Below, one piece after another: positions 13,101 to 24,949 of a DNA stretch of 64,000 bases. The number at the start of each line of letters is the position of its first letter. Positions within the stretch are counted from its first letter, which is position 1. Location of the stretch: positions 252,902-316,901 of the forward strand of contig MU394055.1 in assembly GCA_022578605.1 (NCBI GenBank). Reading direction: 5' to 3'. Source of the stretch: Camillea tinctor (taxonomy: Eukaryota > Ascomycota > Sordariomycetes > Xylariales > Xylariaceae). The notes under the pieces are model-generated. The model was not told the origin of the DNA and did no database searches. It saw only the letters and a list, made by a program, of their open reading frames with translations. The position numbers and the translations under genes are program-made.

Positions 13101-15120
13101 ACTGTACGAGGAGTTATCAAGTACACCACCTTAAAAGGCTTGCTAGGTAGACCAAAGCACCCCGCGGAACGATGGGTCCAAGCTCCTCCTCATTAGTTAC
13201 GCCCTCTTTTTGTCTCTCTCACCGCTACTTTTTCTTCTCCATGCCCACTTAAGATCTTAACGAAACACCCCTCCCCCTGGTCGAGCCGTAAATCCTTGCC
13301 GGTACTCCATAGCGCTTGTCCGATGATCGCCGGCTATTGGTTTTTCGAGCTATCTTTTCACTCTACCCTCTCTGGCTGGCCTTCTTGGTGATGGTACCCG
13401 CAACTAGCTGGCAGTTTTAGTCATGAACGGGACCTGTCCTTTTGCCTATCTCACTCTCTCTCTCTTCCACTCCCCAGCCCTCGCCGTTTCGTGTCTTTGA
13501 GATAAAAAAAAAAAAGGAATGGGAAAAGGCCATTCTTACTCCGTCAGCACGTTCACGTGGCGGTGGCTGGTCCTTTTTTTTCCTCCCTCCCTCTCTCTCT
13601 TAATCTCATTCTATCATCGATGATCTCCAATCCACCCGTTTTAGTAGACCGGTGTGATTGGAGTTGGGAATGCTATCCCCCCAAGGTTCTACCTACGGAG
13701 GTGTTCATCGGTCTATCAAACCGGACACGTTCTCCTGCCCGTTCTAGCCTTGAGGGAGGGGAGAATCTTAGGGCCGACGAGTTACCAGTCGTTTTGGTAA
13801 TGATCACATCCGGAAAATAAAAATATATACAAAATTCAATAAATCCTTTCCTTCCTACCCATATGAACCCATATGATGTCCCCGTCGGTACCTTGCTCAC
13901 CTACCTATCTCGTATGTAGCGAGAAGGTCCATCCTATTTGACCGAAAGCCAAGAAACGGGGAGACATCACTTACTGTGTTGCGTTACGTGTAACAACACG
14001 GCTAGTATCTCCTCCTCATCCTGGTGGTGGTCTGCCCCAGGTTCCTTACCCCCCTTCTCCTCCCCCGGGGGACCTTACGTCTGTTACCAATAACTATCGA
14101 ACGATCTTCATAAGAGGTATCTAACTTTATCCTTTGGGGTATCATCGGCCAGAGAATAAAGACGTGATCATAAACAAGGATGTCACGGGAAGTGCTCCGC
14201 ACCCGCGCAATGTTCACCAGAGGAGCTGGGCTTCTCTTGATTCTTTTTCTATTATTATTTTTTAAACCTACCTATGGCCCGGTGACAAACGCGAGACCTC
14301 AAGTTGTGATGCGATCACAGATCGCAGAAAAGTTCCAGACTCAGATTCAGGTCGCCAATTACAACGTAGGAAATTTATTGTCCCCCATTGATGGTTTCGT
14401 AGATAGGATCACCGTTGATCTGGAAATCAATCTTACATCGTGCATACACCGTGGAGCCTGTCCGTCTGCCCATCTGTATGTACGTCGACCCCAGCAAGTC
14501 GCTGCTGTGCTAATGCAGACGTATGAATCTGTATGTATGTACGTGAACGGCGAGCAGGATTCCCGCTACAGTACATACATAACCGCGCTCGACATGCCCA
14601 CCGCGCAGTAGCGGCGGAAACAGGCGACAAGGGCAAGATTTGCTCACTGACAACTGCTGGTTCCGGTACATTTCTTGCTAAGGACGACCAATGCAATCTT
14701 TTTGCCCCCCTCTTCGGCCGGTAAATACAAGTAATATCAATATAGTGCAATTAGATAATGTAGATCATAGTTGAAACTCGATCAAGCAAAAAGCCGCGTG
14801 CACCTCGGCATACAGATGCGCTGCAAATGCAGCACTGCATGGAAAGATATGTCGTATGCGGCAAGGCCCTTTCTCTCTGTTAGCTGCCCTGTGTCCGTCA
14901 TCCCAGGCTCACTCCCTACGGTCTTCTCCCGCAGCACCCAGGGAAAAGCATCCCAGTATCGACTAGGTAGTAGTCCCAACAATAGTTAATAAGCTCAGGA
15001 ACACACACCCCCATATTATCATCATGCAGACACCTAGCCCACCCGAGAGAGAAGTACACTAGATATGTATATCGTAGCATGTTAGAAGCAAGCAAGCGTT
15101 GTGACGACCCATCCATCGTC

Positions 15121-15175
15121 TTGTCGTCGTTGTCGTCGTCGTCGTCGTCGCCGCTACCGCCTCCTCCGCCTCCGG
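15121..15175. repeat. (GTC)n trinucleotide repeat followed by a CCN-rich tract
   Basis: GTC units (with a TTG interruption) run to about 15150 and then CCG/CCT triplets to about 15175. No supported gene overlaps it, so it is treated as a microsatellite; the minus strand reads as a Gly/Asp-rich chance frame. Confidence 0.75.
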
Positions 15176-17792
15176 ACAGCAGCAACATGGGAAGCAAGCA
15201 GGAAGCAGAAGCAAGTATGATTCGCATATGTGCCTAGCCCGTAGGCGGGTGGCAATCTCTCTAATGCCTGTCTGTATAACCTCAGACGCAACGGATTGCT
15301 CCGTGTGAACTGCGCCTGCTTATTAACGAAAGGGCTAGTCTGGACTCGATACCGGGCATGCCATCCTGCCCGGCCATATCATTTTTTGTCAGGTTATTCA
15401 GATGGAGAACGATGACGATCTCAGATGAATGGCCCTCTACAAGACCCCCCAACCCACCTTCCCTTCCCTAGTGAAAAGCATCAAGCCGCTTTCGTGGCGG
15501 GTTTAGATGTAATCATTATTAAAGGGGGAAAGGAAAGGAAGCTCTAAGCAAACATTATCCACCAAGTAAAGGTTGTCAATCTTGCAAATTCCAACTCAAC
15601 GGGCTCGGTCGGAATGCTTGACGCGGCTTAACGCGAGGGATGTTAGAATAGATGATTACTATACGAATGGAAGAATTCTTTTGTTTTAATTATTAATCCC
15701 GGAATGACAAACGTAGTAATAGACTATATCGCTCGCTCTGCGCCGTGCCATTCATGACAAGGAGTTGAGGCACAGTATTCCCATCATCGGTTCCGAGGAC
15801 CCTTGAAAGAAAGCCGTCATTGTATCAAACAAGAGCTTCGCCAAGCACCCAGCCCAGCCTTTTTTTATTCTCTAAAACATTGATTTCCATTGAGGCGAAC
15901 GAGTTATTTCTTTGGTCGCGACCCGGCAGCAGGGCCACTGCAACGTCTCTCAGAGAAAAAGACCGGGAGCGAAACAAGCTCACCTCGATCGAGTGTGGCA
16001 ACTGCTCATGCCGGTAAAAAAGAAATAGTATGTATGTACAATACCTCTGCTGCAGCCAGCTGCGCGGCAGGATAGTGCAGGGCTCGGGAACGCAACCCGA
16101 CTCGATGACCGTAAAGATGGCTGTCCCTCGCAAGCGATGGCTCCTATCGAATTATAGCACACCCTCAACTCCCAAAGGATTGATCAGGCAGCGCAACAAC
16201 ACAGACATCAGAAACGTCTATCGATCGGGCTGCATGAACACCTGGTCCCCTGTTCAGGAAAAAAAAAATGTGCCTGCGTAGTGAGCGCCGAGTGTGTATG
16301 AATAAAGATATAGTACTCTAGGTCATCTATGAAGGAGGGGAAGAAAGAAAAAGACAGAGAGGAAAAAAGACCTGTAACCTTGTAAGCGTTGCCACAAGGC
16401 AGGGTACAATGTTAATGACCCGCTCAACCTATAACTCGGCAAATAAATAAGGTATAAGAGGGAGTTCCCGCCGTGATAAGATCTCTAGTCGTGCAGATGA
16501 ATTCGATGGTTCCTCCCATCGAGCCTCTGACGACGGTGGATACGAAAAGCAAAGTAAGTTGAGCGAGAGAGCGAGGAGGGGGGAGGGCAAGCATTAGCCT
16601 CGCACAGGACAGTTGATCTAGGATGGCTACTTGGCCGGTTGCATCGCATCACTGCTCCTGGATGCACGTCACCCTTCTTTCTATCCTACATCCAGGGCAG
16701 CTGAGCAGGGTCCCCGGAGACTTGTCGAGCATTATGCGCTTCCCTCAGCCCAATCGCCGGAGACTGGAAACGATAATAAATGGGAAACAACGGCATGGAG
16801 ATTCTGGAGAGGCTTGCTTTACGGAGACCACACTCGTCGTCGAAGGAGGAAAGTAATATGAATCCTGTGTACGCCCTAATGATATTGTCTCTCTTGTTTT
16901 AGTAGCCACTACACTCTTACACACCCCCCGTATCCATCCTTGAAAGGGAAAAAAAAAAACGGCCAGAATTGTGACTGTAACCCGCGCTGCGCGCCAAAAC
17001 CAAAAGAACCCCCCGTCAATAAGTCCCCGGTCTCCCCGGCTTTTCGCTTCGCACATGCGCACCCGATTGGACCCTTCGGGGAGCCCTTTACCAGATGTCG
17101 TGATATGATTTTCGTGGGCATCTCCACGCTTTTTGACACAATAATTCCCGACAAGGCACAAAACGGCGGGCTAAATCTTGGCAATATAAAAGGACAGAGA
17201 GAGAGAGCCGGCGAGACCTACTTTGGATGAAAGAAATAGGGGAGGGGAAGAGACAATAAACGGACTAAAGGATGCAAGAATTGGGACTTGGTGGTTGTAA
17301 GTGATGTGGCTAAGGAGGGGTGGTGGCTTGATCCCACCCCCTTTTATAAAGTGGTCAAGGAGAACTCCCTCCCGATACACAACGCAACTTGGTCAGTGGT
17401 AGACTCACGCTTGGTGAAAGAAAACTCAGAATAATAAAACAATGAAAATAGGTAGACAAACACAAACAATGGGTTATCACGTGCCTCGTGTACTCCATTG
17501 GAGTTTAGGACGACTATAGTTTAGTCCTGGATGAACTTTTTTTTGTCTTAGTTCGTTGCCAGGCTAACATTAGACCCGTGGTATTTGTGGACTTAGCACG
17601 TTCTTGACTACAGAAATAGTTGTAAGTGGTTACAATAACAAGCAACAATAACCTTTGTATGCGCGGGAGTTCAGTTTGCACCTTGGCAACTTGTTCAGCC
17701 ATAAAATATGGAATATAATACCAGTTCTGCTCGCCTTATCTCGTCCACAGAAGCAAGCCTCGCCACAATTCTCTGCCATCTAAGTCACAAAG

Positions 17793-18695
17793 ATGTCATC
17801 CTCACCAAAACAAACAATATCTAAGGCAACCGCAACAGAATCCAAATATGGCCAGTCCTTCGACCCTTGGAACTCGTCATCGACGGGCCACCAACGCGCT
17901 GAGAACCGCCTAGGCGCAAGTACAGGGTGGCGGGAATCACGGAATGTTAAGCTGATGAGCCAGTTCAAGGGCGGTGCGGGCGGCGGGAAACGGGTCTCCG
18001 ACTCCGTGGGCGCGGGATCGAAGGACTGGGATGTCCAAGCTAAGGCGCTGGTCTCCCCGGAGCTGCGATTCCGGGCACAGAACTCGGTTATGGATATGCT
18101 CAGGAAGCCGGGAACAATGAACTCTAGCCTTACGCCTGCCGGTTCTAACAACCCAACACAACTGGGCAGTAAACATATAGTCGTAGAGAGCCCCGAGATA
18201 CAGCATCAAGCTGAGAATGAGACTGTAGAAGCGAATAAGGAGCGACCTAGGGGGATATTCGATGGTGTCGTGGTGTATGTCAACGGGAGCACCCACCCCC
18301 TAATCTCCGACCACAAACTCAAGCATGTTCTCGCTGAGCATGGCGGTAGACTCTCGAGCCACCTAGGCCGGCGGAAGGTCACCCATGTTATTGTAGGGAG
18401 ACCGACTGGCAGTGCTGGCGCTGGCGCCGGAGGCGGCCTAGCGGGAGGGAAACTCCAGAGGGAGATCCAGAAGATCGGTGGGTGCGGGGTGAAGCTCGTC
18501 AGCGTCGAGTGGGTCCTCGAGAGTATAAAGGCCAGCAAGAGACTTCCAGAGGCGAGATTCGGTCCTGTGAAAGCTGCTCTGAAGGGCCAGCAAAGTGTCT
18601 ACAGTCTCTATTCTAAGAAAGAATTGCCGCTGCCGCCGGTTGATGTGGATGATCACGAACCTCCCCCAAGTGGCCAAGGCTCAGGACAGTATTAA
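17793..18695 (+). CDS. BRCT-domain protein (Rev1-like BRCT, no polymerase domain)
   Basis: A single-exon 300-residue protein with a good start context (CACAAAGATG). Residues 1-150 are polar and probably disordered. Residues about 153-256 form one BRCT domain: GVVVYVNGSTHPLISDHKLK, the Gly-Gly turn HGGRLSS at 183-189, KVTHVIVG at 195-202, and the signature Trp in VEWVLESIKASKRL at 238-251. The YVNG start and overall pattern resemble the BRCT of the translesion polymerase Rev1, but there is no UmuC-type polymerase region and the protein ends about 45 residues after the domain. BRCT domains bind phosphopeptides or DNA ends in DNA damage responses, so a nuclear adaptor role is likely but inferred. 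A Gly/Ala-rich insert (207-219) sits inside the domain. Confidence 0.85.
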   Translation: MSSSPKQTISKATATESKYGQSFDPWNSSSTGHQRAENRLGASTGWRESRNVKLMSQFKGGAGGGKRVSDSVGAGSKDWDVQAKALVSPELRFRAQNSVMDMLRKPGTMNSSLTPAGSNNPTQLGSKHIVVESPEIQHQAENETVEANKERPRGIFDGVVVYVNGSTHPLISDHKLKHVLAEHGGRLSSHLGRRKVTHVIVGRPTGSAGAGAGGGLAGGKLQREIQKIGGCGVKLVSVEWVLESIKASKRLPEARFGPVKAALKGQQSVYSLYSKKELPLPPVDVDDHEPPPSGQGSGQY

Positions 18696-21600
18696 CTTTG
18701 TTTACGATACGATGAACAAGAAACGAAATACGGGGACGAGCAGGATCCTCTCCCATCTATGATTTATGATTGCATTTTTAGGTGCATAGCATGGAGTCTT
18801 GGTAAAAAGGGGGTTACCAGCATCTGTGGGGAAAGCATTAGAGATGGTGGTTAACAGACATTCTCCCTTTAGATAGTATTATACATACCTAATACCAGTA
18901 TTGTGAACATGATCTGTCCCACGTAGCTTCAACCCAAGACAATGTGAGTGCTCCCCGTCATCAGGGATCCAGTTCTGTGTGCACCCATTTAGCTTGATAT
19001 ATATATATATATATATACCTAGGTATATATGTATGTATGTATATTCTAGCAATGTAGAATGTAAAGTTTTGTTGCAGTATTGTCTATACACCCCGGTATT
19101 GATAGTATTCCCATGAAGGATGTGAATGTAGTTGTTAAGACTCTAAAGGTAGATACTAGATATTCATTGAGCTTCGCCGACTGCAGGGCAGGAAAAAATT
19201 CTCGAGCAGAACAAAGGTCCACACAAAACAACGAATAGCAAATATCTACTTCGTACGTTATAACGCCATTAAAGCACACGCCATGTAAATGATCCAGCTC
19301 ACATAATATCTATAGGGTTGGCAAACGTGTGGGACTCAAGGGAATGCCGTCGGATCCGTGATATAGAAAGCCACATAACTCCACGATCACAGATTTTCTG
19401 TCAGCAGCAAGCAAATATTGTTCACTACTCCAAATCAAATCCAACGTTCCATCGATGTTAGATCGACTTACGAGTCACTTGATCAGATTGATGAGGCTAT
19501 GCCATGATATGATATGATTCCTATAGTTACGTTGTAGAAGAGGTCCTAGCGACGAACATGTCCGAACAAGGTCTAGAATCAAGTATGTATATGCATCTCA
19601 GTACTGTTTTAGTGAAAAATAGATAACGATCTGCGGGATAACAGTGTAGATAGGTTGTTTAAGGAAAAGTTTAGTCAATGAATAGACTTATTATCAGAAG
19701 TCCCCATTGGTAGGTTTAACCCTTCAAAAGGGGTTGATGTGAGACCGTTTCCTGTACTTCATATAGGTGTCAACGGCTTAGAGGTAGACGGGTGACTCAT
19801 TGAATTGCTTTTCTAACCCATATTAGGCTATTTGCACCACTATAGAGCATACTTGTAGTCTTTTCCTTTCTTGTTACATTTTAAGAGCACGCATCAAGTG
19901 GCGTATGGAAGGCTAACCCGCAAAGGCAGGGGACGCCTCCTATTTTATTCAGGCGACTTCAGCAATAATTACTCATTTTTCAAACCAAGTATTTGATCTG
20001 CTTAACATCATCTATATCTAATACCTTATATATTTATAACTGCTTCTGCATTTTTGGCCACATCTCTCTATGCAATAGTGGTTTTATGTATGTACTTCAG
20101 ACTATCATTGCCATCACTCTCATTATCGCCCATATCTCCGATAGGTCTCCGAACTGTAGCTACAACCTATCTGGGGGTTTTAAGTATGATGAAAGCAAAG
20201 GCAACATTGTCTATGACAGAGCTCCATGTTTGGTGTATGACCAAGGGTGTGTATCTCTACAGGGATTGGTGTGCAGCCCAAGCAAGTTGAACAGAGCCGC
20301 AACTTAAGTGTTTGTAGCTGCACTCATTAATTACGATAACTATATAAGTAGTCCATGTGAATTTCCTTCCTCTTCCAAATAGCTTTGCTAACTTAGAATA
20401 GTGCACATATGAAGCGTCTCTCATTTCCATGAATCATGTTTCCCAGAAGGTTGATATTAGCTTCTGGGTCTAAGAAACGAACGTGGTGCCCTGAGAGAGG
20501 ATGGTCAGCCTCTGTAGCTGTTGGCGTCTCAAAACATGAATGCAAAATCAAATGAAATATATGGCATCTCCCGTTGTCAGTTATTACGGTGGTAGTCTCT
20601 AGCCAGGGAGTGTTTTCACTCTAGACTCACTACATCCCTCATTACCACCTATCAGGAACGGAGTATCAAAGACAATAGTATCGACGACGACGTAATATCT
20701 TCTGCTATCGAGAAGACTAATTGTCATGCCGATTTTTCGAGTTATTATTAAATCCTCAAAGGTCAGCAAGTGGTGGCCCAACAAAGCCAGTGAGATCGTG
20801 AGACTTGCTTGCCAAGTTACCTTATCGAAGAGAACTTCTAGGTTGCTACGATAGCATAGCAAATCATGCCTCAGGAAATGATGATGCGTTCCTCATATCT
20901 CCCATGTTTGGTGCCTTAATAGTGGATCATAATGCGGAGTTTGTCCTAGGCCAACTCTCAGGCTCGGTAATGACTACATCTGCAAGTTGCGTACTAAGGT
21001 AGGTAACCCCCTTTTCTATTCTCCATATGCGTAACCGCGTTGACAGCTTACAGGTATTAGTAGGCCTTCGCTATTATCTCGGCATATTCGGTAGATTGGC
21101 TAGGTATAGTGGCCCCTTTGGCCCGAGAGTGAAGGTTTGATTTCTATCTTACCGATATGAGTTAACGACTTGACCTAGACGCTGACTTATGCTATAGGTA
21201 GAGATGGGATGTCTAGGTAATGAATCAAGAGGACGTGCTATAAGCTACGCCATGTATTATTTACGAGTTGCGTTTCTTCCTGCTCCCTAGGCTTGTTATC
21301 TGAATTTAGACTATGATATTGCATTCCCCTCGTTATTCAACAAAAACAGACACTCGGTCACTCTGAGAGACGAAGTTCTGACACTATGTTGTCGAACCTC
21401 GGAAACACGGATGACAGCGGCGGCGCTATTGTTGTTGTACTTACCGAGGAAGTATAGTGCGTTTTCTTTCCGTTTCTGGGGTCCGGGGTAGACAGGGGGA
21501 GGATCAGCTACACTAGCGGGGGGTTCGTTACCCATGTATTATACATACCAACCACTTATCTTCTCTGACGTTCCTGTCTTACACTATGTAATCCCTGACC

Positions 21601-21763
21601 TACAATACCACAAAGGCAAACAGAGGAGATTCGTTCTTGTGATGGTCTTCTCATTTTGATTTTCGCTATCTTTCAAATCTAGAAGAATAAATTCGAAATC
21701 AGTCAAGAACAGGGATAACTTAGAGTCTCAGACAGGTACAACCTGCATAACAGCGAAGCCACC
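18696..21763. other. Intergenic, AT-rich, no gene seen
   Basis: About 3.1 kb between the BRCT gene and the acyl-CoA synthetase. It contains a (TA)n tract at 18997-19017 running into ACCTAGGTATATATGTATG, and no reading frame that resembles a protein family. The last few hundred bases presumably hold the promoter of the acyl-CoA synthetase. Confidence 0.5.
18997..19042. repeat. (TA)n tract fused to (TATG)n
   Basis: About nine TA units, then a CCTAGG core, then TATG units. It lies in intergenic DNA. Confidence 0.8.
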
Positions 21764-24124
21764 ATGGGTGATCTCCAGGACGAAGTTCATCGTCAATCAC
21801 TCGAAACCCCCCAGGCTTTTTGGTCTCACCAGGCCGACCATCTGCATTGGCACAAGAAGCCTAGCTCTATATTGACAAGGACCACGAAAAAGCTGAAAAG
21901 TGGTGTAGAGCACCCTCACTGGAGTTGGTTTGACGGTGGGGAAATATCGACATGTTTCAATTGCGTAGACCGTCATGTCCTGTCTGGAAATGGCCATCAA
22001 CCTGCCATTTTCTACGATAGTCCTGTCACCAAGACCAAACGAACCATCACCTATGCCCAGTTATTAGATGAGGTTGAAGTAACTGCTGGTGCCCTTAGAG
22101 AGGAGGGTGTTAAGAAAGGGGATGTCGTGTTGGTTTACAGTACGTGACAAAACACACGCTTCCTCACCGACAAGTTAACTGATACTTAACAGTGCCCATG
22201 ATACCCGCTGCACTGATGGGCATCCTTGCTATCAATCGCCTTGGTGCCATTCATGCAGTGGTTTTCGGGGGTTTTGCAGCTACCTCTCTCGCTCACCGCA
22301 TCGAAGCATCAAAGCCCGTAGCCATTCTCACGGCTTCATGCGGTATCGACGGAGCTAAGCCGCCCATGGGCTATAAGTCGTTCATTGAAGAAGCCATCGA
22401 GATATCTAGTCACAAACCTAGTCGCACCATTGTTTGGCAACGGGACCAGCTACGATGGAGCCCTCTGGATAGGGCAGCTGGCGAGCGTGACTGGTTTAAG
22501 ATGGTAAGCAGTTGTAGGGCAAGAAGTGTGAGAGCAGATTGTGTTCCCGTTGGTTCCAATGACAGCATCTACATCATATACACCAGTGGGACAACCGGGG
22601 CCCCCAAAGGTGTCACACGCGATGCAGGTGGTCATGCTGTAGGGTTACACCTTTCAATCAGCTATCTATTCGGTATCCATGGACCTGGAAATGTCATATT
22701 TACTGCGAGGTAAGCATTGGTGGTTCGTCTCATATTTAGCATATGATCCTACTAACATACAAAGCGACATTGGATGGGTTGTCGGACACTCATATATCAT
22801 TTACGCCCCCCTTATCACTGGCGCCGCAACAGTCCTCTTTGAAGGGAAGCCGATTGGTACGCCGGATAGCTCCACATTCTGGCGAATTGTTCAAGAATAT
22901 AGAGTCACAAGCCTGTTCACAGCCCCAAGTAAGTAATACTTGGATACTTGAGTAGTACTACGAAAGCCACATGGTTGACAAATGGTAGCCGCATTACGAG
23001 CAATCAAAAGAGATGATCCGGAAAACAAGGCCCTCAAGTCGGTAGGTGACCGAGGCGGCCTCAAGAGCCTCAGGGGGTTGTTCCTTGCCGGTGAAAGATC
23101 AGAACCTTCCATCATCACTATGTACCAAGAACTAGTCCAGAAATACGGGTCACCTGGGGCCATGGTCATTGACAATTGGTGGTCTTCGGAGTCAGGATCT
23201 CCAATATCTGGCATCAGCCTAAACCCCTATGCCGGGAAGGATAGGCACATTCTGAATAGAGATTATAAGCCGCTGCGGGTCAAGCCGGGAAGCGCCGGAA
23301 AACCGATGCCAGGGTTCGACGTCAGGGTGGTCGACGACAATGGTAATGAACTAAGCAGAAACAGAATGGGGAATATCGTGATGGCATTTCCCCTTGCTCC
23401 CACGGGATTCACAACTTTATGGAATGACGATGAGAGATTTTACAAGAGCTATCTGAAAAGGTTCAATGGTAGATGGATCGATACAGGAGGTATATATTTT
23501 TACATGATCTACTCCCTGTTCGGCTGACTGACCCAGTGTAGATGCTGGTATGATAGACTCGGATGGATACATCAGTATCATGAGCCGGAGCGATGACTTG
23601 ATAAATACTGCGGGCCATCGACTTTCTACCGGTAAGCTCCATCACTATTGTGCAAGATCAACCCCTGACAAGTAGGCATAGGGTCCATCGAACAAGCGAT
23701 CACAAGCCACCCGCTAGTAGCCGAAGCCAGCGTGGTTGGTATCCCAGATGCTTTGAAAGGCCAGCTGCCCTTTGCATTCATAACTCTCTCAGTGCCTGAT
23801 CACCCGACATCTGCTGTGCCAGATGCTAAGGTGTCTGACGAAGTTCAGCGACAAGTTCGAAAGCAGATTGGGGGGATTGCTTCTCTCGGGGGTATCATCC
23901 AAGGCAAGGGGATGATCCCAAAGACTAGATCTGGAAAAACCTTGAGGCGGGTCCTACGGGAGCTTGTCGAAAATGCTGTGCATGGAGAATATGAAAAGCA
24001 AGTCCAGTATCCCGCCACTATCGAGGACGTATCAGTGATACAAGTGGCAAGGGCCAAAGTCCGCGAATACTTTGACCAAAGGGGCGGGTCTCATAAAGCG
24101 ATCGAAGCAAGAGCAAAGTTATAG
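21764..24124 (+). CDS. Acyl-CoA synthetase of the ACSS3/PrpE (propionyl-CoA synthetase) type, peroxisomal
   Basis: Exons 21764-22139, 22193-22709, 22765-22928, 22989-23489, 23542-23631 and 23682-24124 join to 697 codons (696 residues) in one frame; the five introns are 50-60 bp with GTAAGY/GTACGT-like donors. It belongs to the adenylate-forming family that makes acyl-AMP and then acyl-CoA from a short-chain acid, ATP and CoA. The AMP-binding motif YTSGTTGAPKGV is at 255-266, SDIGWVVGHSYI and DNWWSSESGSP follow, the hinge region has DTGDAGMIDSDGY and RSDDLINTAGHRLSTGSIEQ, and the catalytic lysine of PKTRSGK is Lys635. The N-terminus (FW.HQAD.LHWHK) and GGEISTCFNCVDRHV match ACSS3/PrpE rather than acetyl-CoA synthetase. 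The protein ends in AKL, a peroxisomal PTS1 signal. An alternative acceptor at 23675 would add two residues. Confidence 0.93.
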
Positions 24125-24949
24125 ACCCTAGTGCTACAGTTAGCTTAGAATGACCGCACTCTCAGATGGTCTCCTTCTAAGCCCCTGTGTAGCCGGAAAT
24201 CGACGAATTGAAGCTATCTATTTACTGGAAGATCGAGTCATTTTGCAATAAAAGAGAGAGAGAGTGTGTGTGTGACGGTTTCATGATGAGCGCCAAGTCC
24301 TACTATACATCAATAGGACTCCAATGTTTCTGGAAATAGAAACGTTGAAGGGAGAATTGCGGTTCTCATGTCTTCGGTGTGATCTCGCGCCAGTTAGAGT
24401 ATGATGCGATGGTCTGGACCCAAATCTACCGAATCACCACTAGCTTAGGTACCGGCATTTTATATCGATGATTGTAGGAACTATCATCTCGGGACTGAGT
24501 AAATTCCAGGCGCCATATTCTTTTCTGATGGTCTTACAAAACCGGTCATAGTTACATTTTTCTTCTTTGCGCGTCTATTGACCAGTTAGAGGTGAGCTCG
24601 GTAGGGTCCTGAGGCGCAGCCCAGCAACTCTACCGCACCTAGTTTCCTAATATGTCCTTGTTGGATACATAGTATCCCACGATTAGAAACTCGTTGACAT
24701 AGTGCCTGTTTATCATCGACTCAGCTTAGATATTGTGCGAACCGCAACAACAAACTTGAACGAGTTATGGCTGAAGAAGGCAATTGTGGAAAGGCAGAAA
24801 CCAACTAGGACTATATTTTCTATATAAACTCCCGACTCTCGTAGATACTTAAATTCATAGCATAGATAGTCAATAGAATCATAAGCACATCAAGCTTCTT
24901 ATTCCAAACGTTTTCTTGATATATCGGCATTAAGTCTTATTTCTACAAT
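24125..24949 (+). promoter_or_regulatory. Intergenic region with TATA box before the ATP-grasp gene
   Basis: 825 bp with a short GA/GT microsatellite at 24253-24274. TATATAA at 24821-24827 lies about 125 bp before the ATG at 24950, a reasonable distance for a fungal promoter. No other gene is seen. Confidence 0.5.

Larger units (their letters stand above)
3901..17792. other. Long stretch without a recognisable gene
   Basis: Nearly 14 kb in which every open reading frame is short, starts at random, is often built on simple repeats and resembles no family I know. It holds microsatellites (listed separately), polyT runs (6488-6510 is the longest), polyA 11792-11806 and scattered CTAGGTA-type words. 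A TATA-like box TATAAAAG lies at 17185-17192, about 600 bp before the next gene, and could serve it. Non-coding RNA genes cannot be excluded by reading alone; I saw no tRNA or 5S rRNA. Confidence 0.5.

Noticed and set aside
14180..14611. A 143-codon plus-strand frame with a hydrophobic N-terminus
   Set aside because: The hydrophobic part comes from a T-rich run; the rest shows no family pattern, no cysteine framework and no splice partner.
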